Made by a program: the position numbers and the translations under genes | Part shown: piece by piece, positions 39,949 through 52,138 of the stretch | Layout of the letters: each line of letters starts with the position of its first letter | Position numbering within the stretch: the stretch's first letter is position 1 | Notes under the pieces: generated by a model | Told to the model about the DNA's origin: nothing | Seen by the model: only the letters and a program-made list of their open reading frames with translations | Database searches by the model: none | Assembly: GCA_019915135.1 (NCBI GenBank) | Contig: JAHLMK010000029.1 | Coordinates: forward strand, 186,001 to 250,000 | Direction: 5' to 3' | Source of the DNA: Strobilurus pachycystidiatus | Taxonomy: Eukaryota > Basidiomycota > Agaricomycetes > Agaricales > Physalacriaceae | Length of the DNA: 64,000 bases

Positions 39949-41417
39949 TCAAGAACTGGCCGAATCGTTACGTCGGACGCGCTGAGACGCGGCTTGCAAA
40001 CGGGTGGATCGCCTCATGCCTACCCCATTGTTCTGGGGGACGGGGGATTGCGTGCGAGCAAGGCTGGGTCCGAGCGAAATCTGAGGCGAGGTGTGACGGC
40101 GAGGAAGGTGCGCTGCTGGACCTAGGAATCCTGGAGAGCCCGCAGAACTGTTCGAATATTCTGAGCCCGAAGGTGACTCTGGAGGAGGACTGTATGGGGA
40201 GTAGGGGTCGGTCAGCTCGGGGATGGGTCCAGCATGTGCCAGGTAGTCAGCGAACGGCTTCCCCTGCTTTTGGCGTTTTGGTGCGCCGTCGGGCCGCGGA
40301 ACAGGAAGTCTAGACCGCTGGACGGGGACGCAATTGATGCTCTCCGACGAATCATTGTCCGATCCCCGTTTGCGCATCCGCCTCCCGCCAGTATTGGTTA
40401 CGACGTCAAGCTCCCAGAGTCCACCACGTCCGGGCTCGGTGGACGACCGTTCAACTCTGCGGAATAGATAGTAGGAAGAGAGAGCGTGCTTCAGCGTTTC
40501 CTGCAAGGAGATAACAAACGTCAGGTGAAATCAGACGATCAGATTGTGAAGCGAGCACTAACACCGAGCTCTTTGGCATTCTCCCTAAAGTACGGGTAGC
40601 GGCCCATTAGCATGTCCCGGATCTCTGCCGAGCTGGCTTTCTGGCGGGGGTGACTGGCTATGGCAACTGCGGCGAGCTGGTTCATCGTGTACGGAGGGCG
40701 ATCATAGTCCTCCCGAGCGCTCAGGAGGGATCTGAGCTCGATGGGTGCTTCGGGCGCCAAAGCGGAAAGGAAGTCTTGCTGACGCAGCCATGCTTGGATG
40801 TCGCCCAAATTGTTTCCGTAATTATCATTGCCGTCGAAGTGATCGTTGAAGTTGCGAACGGAAGGGTCCGGAGACTCGCGCTTCACATCCGGCGGAGGAT
40901 ACGGGATAGCTGAACAATCGTCGTAGAGAGTCAGACCTTCATGAGATTGCTGGTGGTATGACTGGTGGTATGCCGGCAAGTCATCCGGAGGCAAAAACGA
41001 GGCACGCCGGATAGATTGGCCCTGAGTGGATCCATACGAGCTGCCAGGATCGGCAGACATATCTACTTCGCCGCGATGATGGGCCTACGTAATCGTTAGC
41101 ACATCTTAACACAAGTCATGGAGTGGGTGTAGGCGCCTAACCTGTTCCGTGTGTGAATTCCATAGGCTTGGCAATGGCTGAGAGAATGGATTCGAGTGGG
41201 TCGGAAATGGGCCCCCGTAGCCGTATCCAGATGATCGTGACATGATGTGCCTATCCGAGAAGGACGGAGAAGGAGAGGCAGCGCCACCACGGAAACGGGG
41301 CTCGCAATCGCCAGTGCGCGAATAGGACCTCCCAAAGTCATTGGCCCCCGAAATGTGGCTTGCTGGAGAGTCGATGGGATAAGGCAGAAAGCGCGTCTCG
41401 TAGTCGACAGAATACAT
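39949..41417 (-). CDS. Divergent forkhead transcription factor
   Basis: Exons 41417-41142, 41084-40563 and 40500-39949, all phase 0, give 449 aa starting MYSVDYETRFLPYP. The forkhead winged-helix domain is split by the second intron: RPPYTMNQLAAVAIASHP, then ASSAEIRDMLMGRYPYFREN before it, and ETLKHALSSYYLFRRVER, then GRGGLWELD after it. These match the forkhead pattern RPPYTY-xx-LI, EIY-x-WI, FPYFR, NSIRHNLS and GKG-xx-W-x-LD, but recognition helix 3 reads ETLKHALSSYYLF in place of the usual NSIRHNLSLN, so the DNA contacts should differ. Long Pro/Ser/Tyr-rich disordered regions flank the domain and include an acidic patch (KRESPDP, DDCSAIPYPPPD) that could activate transcription. Nuclear location is inferred from this class. 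Confidence 0.8.
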
Positions 41418-43309
41418 GGCTGCGATGCATGTGCCGATAATCGAAGGGTGTGGTAGTGAGAGGGAAAGAACGGAATCCAACACGTGAAGAGAATAAGCGA
41501 GGCTTAATGTCAGTGCCGATGAAGGATACTCTGGTCACACACCCACCTTGATGCGCGCCCCAGGGAGGGATCTGTGCTATGCGGGCGATTTGAGGAGGGC
41601 AGGAATGGAGAAGCTGTGGAATGATATCTTGACCTTTTGTAGGTGTTGATTGTGAACCCCGAAAAGCGAGACAAGAAGCAGACACATTAAACGCCCGCAG
41701 CCGATACCTGCCGACGAGCGAACACCTCATACTTGCTTTAAGTCGCAGAAAACAGCGAACACGAGGCAAACCTTCCAAGGAGGGAAGGGGGTGTTTTGGA
41801 CGATTGTGGCAAGTGGGGACAAGCCGATATGCCGGCGTGAAAATAGCCGTAAGTGGGTGATCCCATCAGACGGCAGACAGTTGGTCTTTGGTGGAGGTGG
41901 GAGTGCGATGTGGGTCCAGGGACTCACGCGGCTAGCCGGGAAACAAGTATCTATAAGATCTCATCGATGCATCAGCGATCATTGAAACATATCATCTCCG
42001 CCAAGATAGACGTAAAGACACTGCTCCAGAAGCGCTTGGATCAGGTGGGCGACTAATTCGCTCGGTCTCACAGATCGAACGTAGGAAGAAATTGATATAC
42101 AAGGTATATCGGCATACACAAATCTCCAGGGTGTGATGTGCTTCAAAACATCGGCTCGTTGAATAATAGCCTCCGAAGTCCAGTTTCCGAGTCGCAAGAA
42201 GGCAGGAACTGCGCTGGGGCCCGTTGGGCCATGGACTGAAAGAAAGTAAGTATCGAACCTCGGGAGCTCAGGTAAGGGCGCGAGATTTCACACAGTACAA
42301 TGGTGGTTCTGCCATCCTATTGTCAACAATATGCAGCTAGATTATCTGATGACAGGCTCCCATCTGTTACGAAAAGAGCTCAGAGGGTTGCAGACGGTGG
42401 TTATTGTCTACCACTTACGATCGGAAGGGGCATCATGACATGATTTGCGCCCAGAGGGAATTCCCATGGAAATGAATGACTCTGGGCAGTGTGGACGGTC
42501 TGGATGCTGTCATGCAAGGAAGCCGGCGGCGACCCGATGTCAATCTACAACAAAAGCTGTGATATTTCTCGTATCAAGATCAATGCCACGATGACATCGG
42601 GGTGTGACCGGGACTAGCAGGTCAGCTACATGCGCGGTTGAACGTTGAACCTTGAAATGATACGTCGTATGCATTGTAGTAGGAGGCCAAATTGAAAGAA
42701 CCCCTTGAAGTCAGCCGCCAGCAAGTCTTTTTTGAAACTCCGATAGGTCCGCGCCATTTTGCGATTAGCGTTGAAGCCACTGCCACTGTATAGCGTCATT
42801 TCCGTGTCCTGTTGAAGTCCTCAGTGTAAAGTCGCTCTGGACTTTGCCTCTACATCCTACGTTTGCTGCGCCTCGTCAAGTAGTATCGCGCGTCGTTGTC
42901 GGGTATGTTTGTCGCTTCTGCAGTGAGATACTTGCTAATCTTGCAGGTTGTTCCCTATATGACACTATTTGGCATTGAGGTATTTGCTATCATAACTATG
43001 AACATGCGTCTAACCTGTGCATTTATTGCCAGAGTCACAGCTCTTGTTCATCATCACCGGTCAGTCAACCCTACTCCTCCCCTGCGCTATCCACAAAGAA
43101 GCCATCCATTATCCCCTCGAACTCTAACTCTAACTCGGAGGCGTCTCCGCTACTTACATATCCCGTGGGTGCACTGTGATCGTGCGCATTGCTGCACATC
43201 CCTTCAAAAGACGCCACTCACCGGCGAGTCCCTTCGAAATTGAAGAGCCTTCACTTCCATGTTTCATGTCCTTATCGCTGCTTTCTTCATATACGATGCA
43301 TCCTATCGC
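41418..43309. other. Gene-poor region
   Basis: No supported gene. The part next to 41418 should be the forkhead promoter and leader. Frames elsewhere are short and lack features. Confidence 0.45.
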
Positions 43310-43416
43310 GCGCTAAACTCTAACAAGTCTAAAGTGTCAATGTGGTAGCGATCTAATCGACGCGCTAAACTCTAACAGGTGGAAATTGTCAAAGAGTGGT
43401 AACGATCTAATCGAAT
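43310..43416. repeat. Two-copy direct repeat of about 52 bp
   Basis: GCGCTAAACTCTAACA begins both units (43310 and 43362), and both end with GATCTAATCGA. The units differ at several positions in the middle. They lie 9 bases left of the TIR element's target duplication. Confidence 0.75.
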
Positions 43417-43424
43417 CGAGCATC

Positions 43425-44240
43425 TATGACTCGGATTAAACTATTGGGCAACCCCCGTTGCGGCCAGAAACCCGGGGGTTTCTCGAGAACCCTGTTGCCG
43501 AATAAGATAAGCTAGCATCACGGCGTGACACCGCCATTTTGACCTCAATCGCAAGCCAACACGACTTCCCACAAGCACTTACTATTGGACAACTTGGCAG
43601 TGCGTTCAATGAGAGACAAGGGAGTGACCATTCTCAACGTATAACGCGAGCATGGCAACGTCGACCACACTGACTAGCGACGATACTAACAGCCAATGCA
43701 ATAGCGACAATCTATGATGCGACGTGACGACGACCAGCGCGACTCCGACGCAACGGGGGCCGCCTGACGCCAGTTTGAGTTTTCTGGCAACAAGGGCACC
43801 TTCACCATGGGCAAGGACCTCGATGGCCACATAGGCGCAAAAATGCACTCCCACTCCCTTTGCTGAGAGGAACTGAATGCACAGAACTTAGTCTCGCATG
43901 ACTGGCCAAGCGAGAGTCTTTAGTTTGGAAGGAGATTTGAAAGAATGGCGTGGCAAGGCGCATACACGGGATCACGCAAGGTGCAGTGAGCCCTATAACT
44001 TGAATCCTATAGCACCAGATTTGCGAGACACAGAATTCAGGCTGAGCCAAATGAGCTGCTTCCTACTTACTCTTGTTCACTGTGTGCACTGTCGACCATC
44101 GAGACAAAGACTCCGCCATTCTTTGCACCCTTTTGCGCCACGGTCACATTAAGTCACATCAGGGAAACGGAGGTTGCCAATTAAGCAACGGCTTTCTTCG
44201 CCTGAAACGGGGGTTGCTCAATAGTTTAATCCGTATGACT
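43425..44240. mobile_element. 802-bp TIR element (MITE-like) with 7-bp target duplication
   Basis: Element 43432-44233. The left end CGGATTAAACTATTGGGCAA and right end (read inverted) CGGATTAAACTATTGAGCAA match over about 28 bases with few mismatches. TATGACT flanks both ends (43425-43431 and 44234-44240) as a 7-bp target-site duplication. Just inside each end are further GTTGCC/GGCAAC motifs and a palindrome AAACCCGGGGGTTT at 43469. No transposase frame is present inside, so it is non-autonomous. The 7-bp duplication and CGG...CCG ends do not let me assign a superfamily; hAT-like (8 bp) or Dada-like (6-7 bp) are possibilities. Confidence 0.8.
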
Positions 44241-44262
44241 CCTTTCATGATATCGCCTCGGA

Positions 44263-46419
44263 TCACTGAGGTACCTTTCTGAAAACACACCTCGCCACCC
44301 CATCATCCTGCAACACCCATTCCCTCTCCAACCTATACCCCCTCTTGCTCGGAACCCACACACTCCATACCCACCAATACGCCACCCCAATCACGCTCAC
44401 CGCAAACGCCGTGACCGCATGCGCGTAGTACGGCAGACTCACATACGTTCTGCCGTCCTCTTTGGGCGGGATGAACGGCACGACGACGAGGAAGACGTTT
44501 GAGAGAAGGAATGCGACGACGGCGGCTTTGGGTGCGCGATAGGGCGGATCCCATTCCGGGCGCCAGTGAAGGAGCAGCATCCCAAAGGAGACGAGGGTGT
44601 TGATCAGAGCGAGGGAATACGAGGATACTGCAAGGGGAATCGTAAATGAGTCGGCACAGGAATTCGAGCGAAGACTGACAGCTGATCATGAAGAGGTACG
44701 CATCCCCCGTTGGGGGCAGGACCATGAACGCGGACGAGATCACCCACTGCGTGACTAGCGCAGCGAGGGGTGCGTTGAACGGCTTGTTGCTAGCGAAGAA
44801 GGACGCGAAGGGGAGGATGCCCTCCCGTCCGAGTTCTTGGACCACTAACGAGACAAGGCGTTGAGTCTAAAGAAGCGGGGACAGTACGATATCCAATTCA
44901 CACACCTCGCCCTTGCCCAAACATCCCCGAGAGAAGGTTACCCAATGTCGATAGCGATATGCAGGCGCTTAAAATCTGATGAAGAGATCGTTGAGCTGTC
45001 ATGTCAGATTGCAGATTGAAGAGAAGAATGATTGATGGGAAGCGAAGACTTACCCGTTCAGTGTTGCTGCCGAACAAATTCCGGAAGAAGAGTGCCCTAT
45101 CAAAAAGAGATGTGAGCGCACGGCGAACGAAGGAGCACAACTCCACTTACGCGACGATCCGCTTGCTCCCCAAGATGTCTTCCTTCCCCACGACGGCGAA
45201 GTACGCCACGTTCACCAGCAGATATACGGTAGTGACCGCAGCCAGCGCAATCGGAGCCGCCCTCTTCACAGTCTTCACAGGGTTCCGCGTCTCCGAAAGA
45301 GCATAGTTCGCGTTCGAGTACCCAACAAACGACCATATGACGTTGTACAGCCCCGCTGCCAGAGCGCTGATATCACCCCATCGGCTTCCTTCCCAAACAT
45401 GATGGAAGTTGTGAGGCGTCTCGTAGGGTGCTTGGATGGGGATGAGCCCCCAAAGGAAGGCCAGGCCGGTAAGTCCGATGCCGCTCATGAGGAACAGCTT
45501 GAAGACGCCGAGACCGTTCTGGAGGCGTAGACCGAAGCGGACGTGTGTGCCATGGACGGTGGTGCAGAAGGTCAGGCACAGTAGCGCAATGAGACGCGTG
45601 TTGAAGGCGGTGGGTGTGATAGCGAATGCGTTGAGCAAATCTACATCAGCTCGTCAGACATCGCGAATGATAGCAGTCTGTGAGGGCGAACATTCGGAGA
45701 ATACAAGACTGTTGGCGGTGGAGGTTCCCTGGTGGAGATTTAGTTCGCATCGTGGATGTAGATACGCAGTAGAACGAACGGTGATCATCGCATAGACCGA
45801 GAACGTGCACGTCGCCAGAAACTTGGGGTGGCGGTAGATGTACTCGAGGTAGTTCTTCTCGCCCCCGCTGCGAGGCAGTCCCTTCTCAACGTCAGATACG
45901 CATTGAGGATAGAAGCATGGAAAGTACCGTGCCCATCTCGATGTATACAGCCGTGCCAACAGCGGCGATGGCGGCGCCGGTCAACCACATGAGAAGGGCG
46001 ACGCCCACGCTTCCAGACGCGCGCAGAATAACGCTCGGTGTCGCGAATATCCTGCGTGGGATTGATGAGGAGATCCGAGGTAATAGAATACGCTAGCAAC
46101 CCACCCAGTTCCGATGAATCTGTTGAACGTGAGAACGACGGCGCTGAAGAGACCTGGAGCTCGTCGGTTGGGGTTGTCATGATGCGGCAATTTTGAGTCG
46201 TACCAAGCTGTCGTTTGGCGTGCGGAACGTCGTCAAAGCCTTCTCCGTTCCTCGCTGCAAGGTGGGTGAGGATTCGGCGGGCGGCATAGAAATTCGAGAA
46301 GGAATGGGCGCACTGTCTCCGTCGCGATGGATGGCGGCGCCGTCGATGCCGCTGGAGACGAGCACCTTGGTGGCGCCATAGCTGCTGCTGCCGGCGAGGA
46401 GAGGCGCTTCGTCGTCCAT
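44263..46419 (-). CDS. MUP1-like amino acid (methionine) permease
   Basis: Multi-exon APC-superfamily transporter starting at the ATG at 46419 (MDDEAPLLAGSS). The first membrane segment reads GLFSAVVLTFNRFIGTG, with IFATPSVIL after an intron at about 46094-46048, the classic GTGIFxTP signature of LAT/YAT carriers. Then come WLTGAAIAAVGTAVYIEMGT, GGEKNYLEYIYRHP, LALLCLTF-type helices, YNVIWSFVGYSNANYALSE, VVGKEDILG, LSTLGNLLSGMFGQGR and ELGREGILPFASFF. The last helices end at VFRKVPQ and the stop at 44263. The order of motifs matches fungal high-affinity methionine permeases of the MUP1/MUP3 type; substrate is inferred from family only. Twelve helices are expected at the plasma membrane. The joint between the first coding exon and GLFSAVV is unresolved in phase. 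A TIR element lies 22 bp after the stop. Confidence 0.8.
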
Positions 46420-47451
46420 CGAGGTGGGAAGCAGCAATCGCGCACGCGGATGGCGTTATCGCGGAACATGAGTCGTCGAAAATGCATCATCCCAGGGGCG
46501 GCTCCGGTACAGCCACAGGGTCGTGTCCTGGCATTTCCAATGCTGCTTGTTGTCCTACGCCCGTCACGTCGTTTCGAATGCTTATTTCCCTCCGAGTCCG
46601 TGCGCCCACCTGCGTCCACCATCTCGCCAGCCTCCGCATCGGAAAAGCGCAGCATCCAGGATTATTTTTGTTGATGCTTCCACGGAATTGCCCAATCGTC
46701 TACTAGCGGTCCTTTTTAAGCAACACATGGAACGTACAGGTCCCTCCTTACTCGGAATCCTTTTGAGAACTTGGTAACGACAATCTTTTTCGCAGAAAAC
46801 ATCCCTTCTGATTTCCTATTTCTGGATTAGCAGTCTCTGCCCGCAACTGTCATTCGCCTTGAGACGAGCTGATGACGCACACTCGAATAGGCGAATCTTT
46901 TGCCCCTTATCTACTCCTCATCGGCATCTTGCGCTCCGTGCATATGGCGCCCCATCTCGCGCGAGTCTTGGCCCGCGCATCGCATATCCTGTTCATTGGA
47001 GGATGCCTGCTGCGCATTTCCTCGATGTGCCCCTGCTAAGCACATCCCTCGGTCCCGTCCGGATGTGACCCTTCTATTCACTCGACCTCCATGCTTGCTT
47101 GCTCACTTACTGAACGAAGCCCTACCGTGGTACTTCCCATCGTAATCTATTAGTAGCTGCTCTGCAGCGCGTGGAAGGCCCCAGCACATGACACTCGCGC
47201 CGGCCTCGGTCCCTAGTCTAAATATCCCCATCCATATCTCATTCATCCCGCCGAACAGCGCCTTGTGGATCGCCCATATGTTTGTCGCCAAATTCGGCCC
47301 TCTGATGCCGCGGCTTGAGAACATTCGAAGGCACGTCCGGGTTGCGACATGTGCATCGTGGGCCCACTTTTACTTATCGCATCTCCGACGTAAAAAAGAT
47401 ATGGCAAGTACTTATAGCAAGTGGACCTGGCGCGTGTAATCGGTTTCGCCT
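46420..47451. other. Divergent promoter region between two transporter genes
   Basis: About 1 kb separates the starts of the MUP1-like gene (-) and the OPT gene (+). No coding sequence is supported here. Such an arrangement would allow shared control by nitrogen or sulphur supply, but I could not identify specific factor sites. Confidence 0.45.
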
Positions 47452-50400
47452 ATGCCAATGATGATAGCGGAGCCATCCTCGCCCAGTGCCAGGTCGCCCC
47501 ATTACCTCCTCACGCGGATTACTCGCACCTCCTCGAGCGGATCACGCGAGTCGACCGTGGAATCGCGCATCCTGGAGGAGATAGAGAAAGATGTAGAGCG
47601 GGGACAGAGACTTTCTTTCGATTGTACGTACGCCCCCACACTCTGCTTATGATGATACATAACACCCATCCACTTACTAGCTGAGATCATCTATGTGTGT
47701 CCCGTCCCATCCCAATCATGCCGCATCTCCGCTAACCAACCGAACTTAGGCCGTCACCGGCGCGCAATTCGACGATCCCAACATCGACTACGACCACGTC
47801 GACGACTTTGACGATGAATCGCCCTACCCGGAAGTGCGGTCCGCCGTGTCGAACACGGACGACCCGGACATGCCCGTGTCGACTCTGCGCGTCTGGATCA
47901 TCGGCCTGACATGGTCCATCGTCCTCCCCGGGCTCAACCAGCTCTTCTACTTCCGGTACCCGTCCGTCATCGTCGGTGGGATCGTCGCGCTTCTCATAAC
48001 GTGGCCAATCGGGCAGGCGGTGGCGAAGTGGACGCCGCGGTGGAGGGTATTGGGCGTATCGCTGAATCCTTGTGAGTATTCTGAGTTCCAAAGTCAGATA
48101 TTGGCTGATCATGAGTGGGCGCGAAGCACCGTTCACGGTCAAGGAACATGTTCTGATTACGGTCCGTGGTTTCTCCGTGTTGCAGTCTTCTTACACCGGC
48201 TGATTGGAATGAATCGAATCAGATCATGGTGGGTTCGCACTGCAGCTGAATTCATTCGCGAGCTCACTCCACGTCTAGGCTTCGGTCGGCGCCGGTGCAG
48301 CATATGGTACGGACGTCATCGCTGTCCAGCGGGTCCACTACAATCAGCGCTTTTCGTTCGCCTGTGCGTTTCCCATTCTCTCCATGTTTCGTCCGCTTCT
48401 AACCGAAACTCAACTCAGATCAATGGTTCATCGTGATGTCCACCCAGCTCATCGGGTTCTCCATCGGCGGAATCGCGCGTCGCTTCCTGGTGGCACCCCC
48501 CTCCATGATCTGGCCAGAGAATCTCGTCGTCTGTGCCCTCTTCAATACGCTCCACTCACAACAATACGCCGGCATCGGGAAGCGCGACGGCATAAGTCGG
48601 GAACGATTCTTCTGCTATGCTTTCCTCGGCGCCTTTGCTTGGTGTATGTGGCTTTCAGTTCTAGTTCTATTTCCGTACCCTGGCTAACGCCGAGTTAGAC
48701 TTCTTACCGGGATACCTATGTGTGCACCCACCATCCATCTGCCTCTCGCGATCGCGTGCTCATTCAACTCAAGTTCAGGCACTTTCGTATTTCTCGTGGG
48801 TGACTTGGATCTGGCCGAACGATCCAGGTGCGGCATCTTTGTGCTGTTGAAACCTCGAGCTGACACATCCCATCACGCAGTTATCGCCCAGCTGTTTGGT
48901 TACGTTCATGGCTTGGTGAGTTCGAATAGCTCTCCTTCAGTTCGATGCCATTCATGTCGGCTTTGACTATCAGGGCATGTCGACGATCACACTTGACTGG
49001 AACCAAATCGCGTATGTTCTTCACGGCCTAGGCGAAGGTGAACTAATCTTTCACAGGTATATCGGATCTCCGTTGGCGATGCCATGTACGTTCGCCCTCA
49101 ACCTTGCACTTGTATTACCTTTCTCAACCTATGGGTAGGGTGGTCCCAGGTCAACATCATTGGCGGTTTCGTGTTCTTTTACTGTAAGCCTGCTGCTCTC
49201 TTTCGTCCGCCGCCGACTGCTCACGAACGGCAGGGATCATCGTTCCTATCCTCTACGTGAGCTGCTTCACGCATCCCACATCTCACTCGAGACTCACAGT
49301 GAGCCTACCTAGTTCACGAATACCTGGTATGCGAAGTACATGCCGTATGTGGTTTCCTTTTCTGCCCGCGACTTGAGTTCCCTCGCATCTAATCTAACCG
49401 GCCGTGAAGCATACTCTCGCGCATCTCGTACGACAACACCATGAAGCCGTACAATGTCTCCCGCATCCTGAATCATGAGCTCCAGATGGACAAGGAGGCG
49501 TACGGGCTGTACAGCCCCCTCTACATCTCGTATGTGTCTTGTGTCTCTTCAGAGCGACCTATGCTCATACTCTCTCGCGTAGATCAACATTCGCCATGTC
49601 ATACGGGTTCGTCGCTAACCTCTTACTCTTCATCGAGGAGATGATGCAACGTGGAACAGTCTTTCCTTTGCAGCTATAACAGCCACCATCACCCACGCGC
49701 TTATCTTCTTCCGAAAGCAGATAGCTCTCCAGTTCCGCCAGACTCTGCACGAGCAGCAGGACATACACGCACGCTTGATGTCAAAGTACCGCCAAGGTCG
49801 GTCAGACCTCATTCTTGTCTTCGGTGCAGCTATTTACAAATCCACGACAGTGCCAGAATGGTGGTACCTGATTATATTTCTGACCATGTTCGCCCTCGGA
49901 GTCGTCAGCATCGAGTTGTGGCCCACGTGTGTCTGACTGGACTCCAGAACATGTGCTTTACGACTGACCTGCTGTTCAGCGAGATGCCTATCTGGGCGTT
50001 TGTCGTGGCGCTGGCCGTAGGTAAGTGTCTTCGAAGTCATACTTCAAGGCGTTCAACTCAGTCCACGACAGCATTCACATATGTCATCCCGGTCGGAATG
50101 ATCCAGGCAATGACAAACCAGCAAGTCGGTCTCAAGTACGCATCGCGTTGTGCTCTTCATGCTTAGGACTAAGGCTATCTCTCGTCAGCGTCATCACCGA
50201 ATTGATCGTCGGCTACGCTGTTCCCGGACGGCCTCTGGCGATGATGCTCTTCAAGACCTGGGGCTACATCACCATGTCCCAGGCCTTGGTCTTCACCTCC
50301 GACTTCAAGCTCGGACACTACATGAAGATCCCGCCCCGGCCGATGTTCTTCGCCCAGGTCATTGCCAGCGTGATCGCCGGAACCGTGCAACTTGGCGTCC

Positions 50401-51632
50401 AGTCGTGGATGTTCGCCAACATCGAGTGCGTGCCTCCCCTCTCGTTCACCAGATGGGGGTTGTGTTGATAGTGGTTCTGTAGGAATATGTGCTCAGCCGA
50501 CCAGAAGGACGGATTCGTGTGTCCTGGAACGGATGTGTTCGCGAGCGCCAGCATCATTGTAAGTCCGCCTCTGCCTCACGTCCAGCACGAGCTTATTCAA
50601 TTTACAGTGGGGTATGTCTGAAGTGTGAAGTGTGAAGTGCGCCTAGGATCTAACGATGGCTCTAGGTGTGATTGGCCCTGGCGTGATGTTTTCGAAAGGA
50701 TCTACTTATTAGTGCGTTTTTTTTAACTGACTATCCGTTGCCAGTCACTGACCCGTTATCAAAGTCGTATGTCCCCAGGGCGTCCTGTCATGCGCTCGCT
50801 GATCAGCCTGCAGCCCTGGTGTATTTCTTCCTTATCGGTGCCATATGTCCGGCAGTGGTCTGGGTCCTGAACCGGAAGTATCCCAACGGTGTCATGCGAT
50901 ATATGAAGTACATTCTTTCCTTCGCTGAAGCTTCCCCACATCTGACCATCATCCCAACAGTTTGTTCGTCGCAATCTCCCGTGCCCTATGAAATGTTACT
51001 GACGGGCCGCAGCCCCCTCATCTTCAGCGGAACGGGGTTCATACCTCCAGCAACCGCAGTGAACTACATACCATGGGCGTACGTACCTCTATCGCTGTTG
51101 TGTCCTTTACGAACCACGAATCTTACGAAATGAACAGAGCTGTTGGACTGATCTTCCAGTACATCATCCGCCGAAGACACTTCTCATGGTGGACGAAATA
51201 TAACTGTATTTCACTCGCGCTTCCCGCTTTGCCGCAACTAAATCCCTTCTCAGATATTCTATCAGCCGCCTTGGATGGGGGCACAGCCGTGAGCGTCATC
51301 GTGATATTTTTCTGGTGCGTTGTCGTCCAACTCTTCACAAGCTGTGACCTAATGATTTCGACACTCAATAGCCTACAATACCCCAAGAACGGCGCCGTAC
51401 GTTCTTGTTCTTTCTTCCTATTCCAACGGTGACTGACGACGAAACAGATCGGTGAGGCTGTCCAGAATTGGTGGGGGAACACCGTGCCTTTTGTGGGCGC
51501 CGATTATGGTGACGGCGGAATGGGAACGCCGCTGATCAAGCTAGCGGAAGGCGAACGGTTTGGGTGAGCAATCTACCTGTTACACATTTGACCGTGGCGA
51601 CTTACATCCGCTGTAGCCCGCTTTCGACTTAG
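47452..51632 (+). CDS. OPT-family oligopeptide transporter (Isp4-like)
   Basis: About 20 short exons. Early ones, in consistent phase: 47452-47623, 47681-47694, 47750-48071, 48127-48161, 48223-48228, 48279-48363, 48419-48643. Hallmarks: the NPG-like NPSPFTVKEHVLIT motif, then IMASVGAGAAYGTDVIAVQR, VMSTQLIGFSIGGIARRFLV, PSMIWPENLVVCALFNTLH, SPLAMPWW, NVSRIL with EAYGLYSPLYIS, VPEWWYLIIFL, EMPIWAFVVALAV, YVIPVGMIQAMTNQQVGLN, GHYMKIPPR and the C-terminal NWWGNTVPFVGADYGDG. These identify the peptide-transporter branch of the OPT family, which imports tetra- to hexapeptides or glutathione-like substrates across the plasma membrane with protons. About 14-16 helices are expected. The N-terminal cytosolic part is Ser-rich and acidic. 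The start at 47452 gives MPMMIAEPSSPSARS; an ATG 6 bases on is equally possible. Two exons are micro-exons of 14 and 6 nt. Confidence 0.85.
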
Positions 51633-52138
51633 AGAGGGATCTGTCTGGTAGCAAAACTACCGTGTATCACGTATTTGGGACTGCGTACTCGATATGGTTG
51701 CTATTGTCATCACTGTACTATTATGCACTTTGTATGGGCACTCGAACAGGAACTGAACGAGGGAATACGATCTGCGGCGTGGGAGGATGTTGGTTCTTTG
51801 AAGCAGCATTCGTCAGTGTGGCTCTCGCCTACTGTAACACCAACATGACGGACAACCACAAACTCCACAGATATCAGGAAAAGCTCTCTAGCTTTCGGCA
51901 CCCCCTTCTTCCGCGCAATTCCGAGGAGTCTTTCGATCCCGAACTTGGTCATCAGATTTAGTTTTTCGATTTGCAACTTGACGATCACATGCTACTGGAG
52001 CATACGCCACGCCGATCCGAGGGCAATGGTCACGGCGAGTGAGGTCAGCCTATTGTGCCCAGGAGTTGCGGGGAGAAGTGTTACGGATAATCGATAATTT
52101 ATCAAACGAGATATGCAAGATATAGGAAAGTAATGTAA
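51633..52138. other. Intergenic region between convergent genes
   Basis: Holds the 3' ends of the OPT gene (+) and the hypothetical gene (-). Overlapping frames of about 95 codons on both strands (51662-51961, 51710-51988) have no support. Confidence 0.45.

Noticed and set aside
42896..43243. 115-codon frame with a hydrophobic start.
   Set aside because: No family resemblance, no splice-consistent extension, and a basic low-complexity C-terminus.
44333..46180. Long overlapping frames on both strands across the permease gene.
   Set aside because: They are shadows or intron read-through of the MUP1-like gene.
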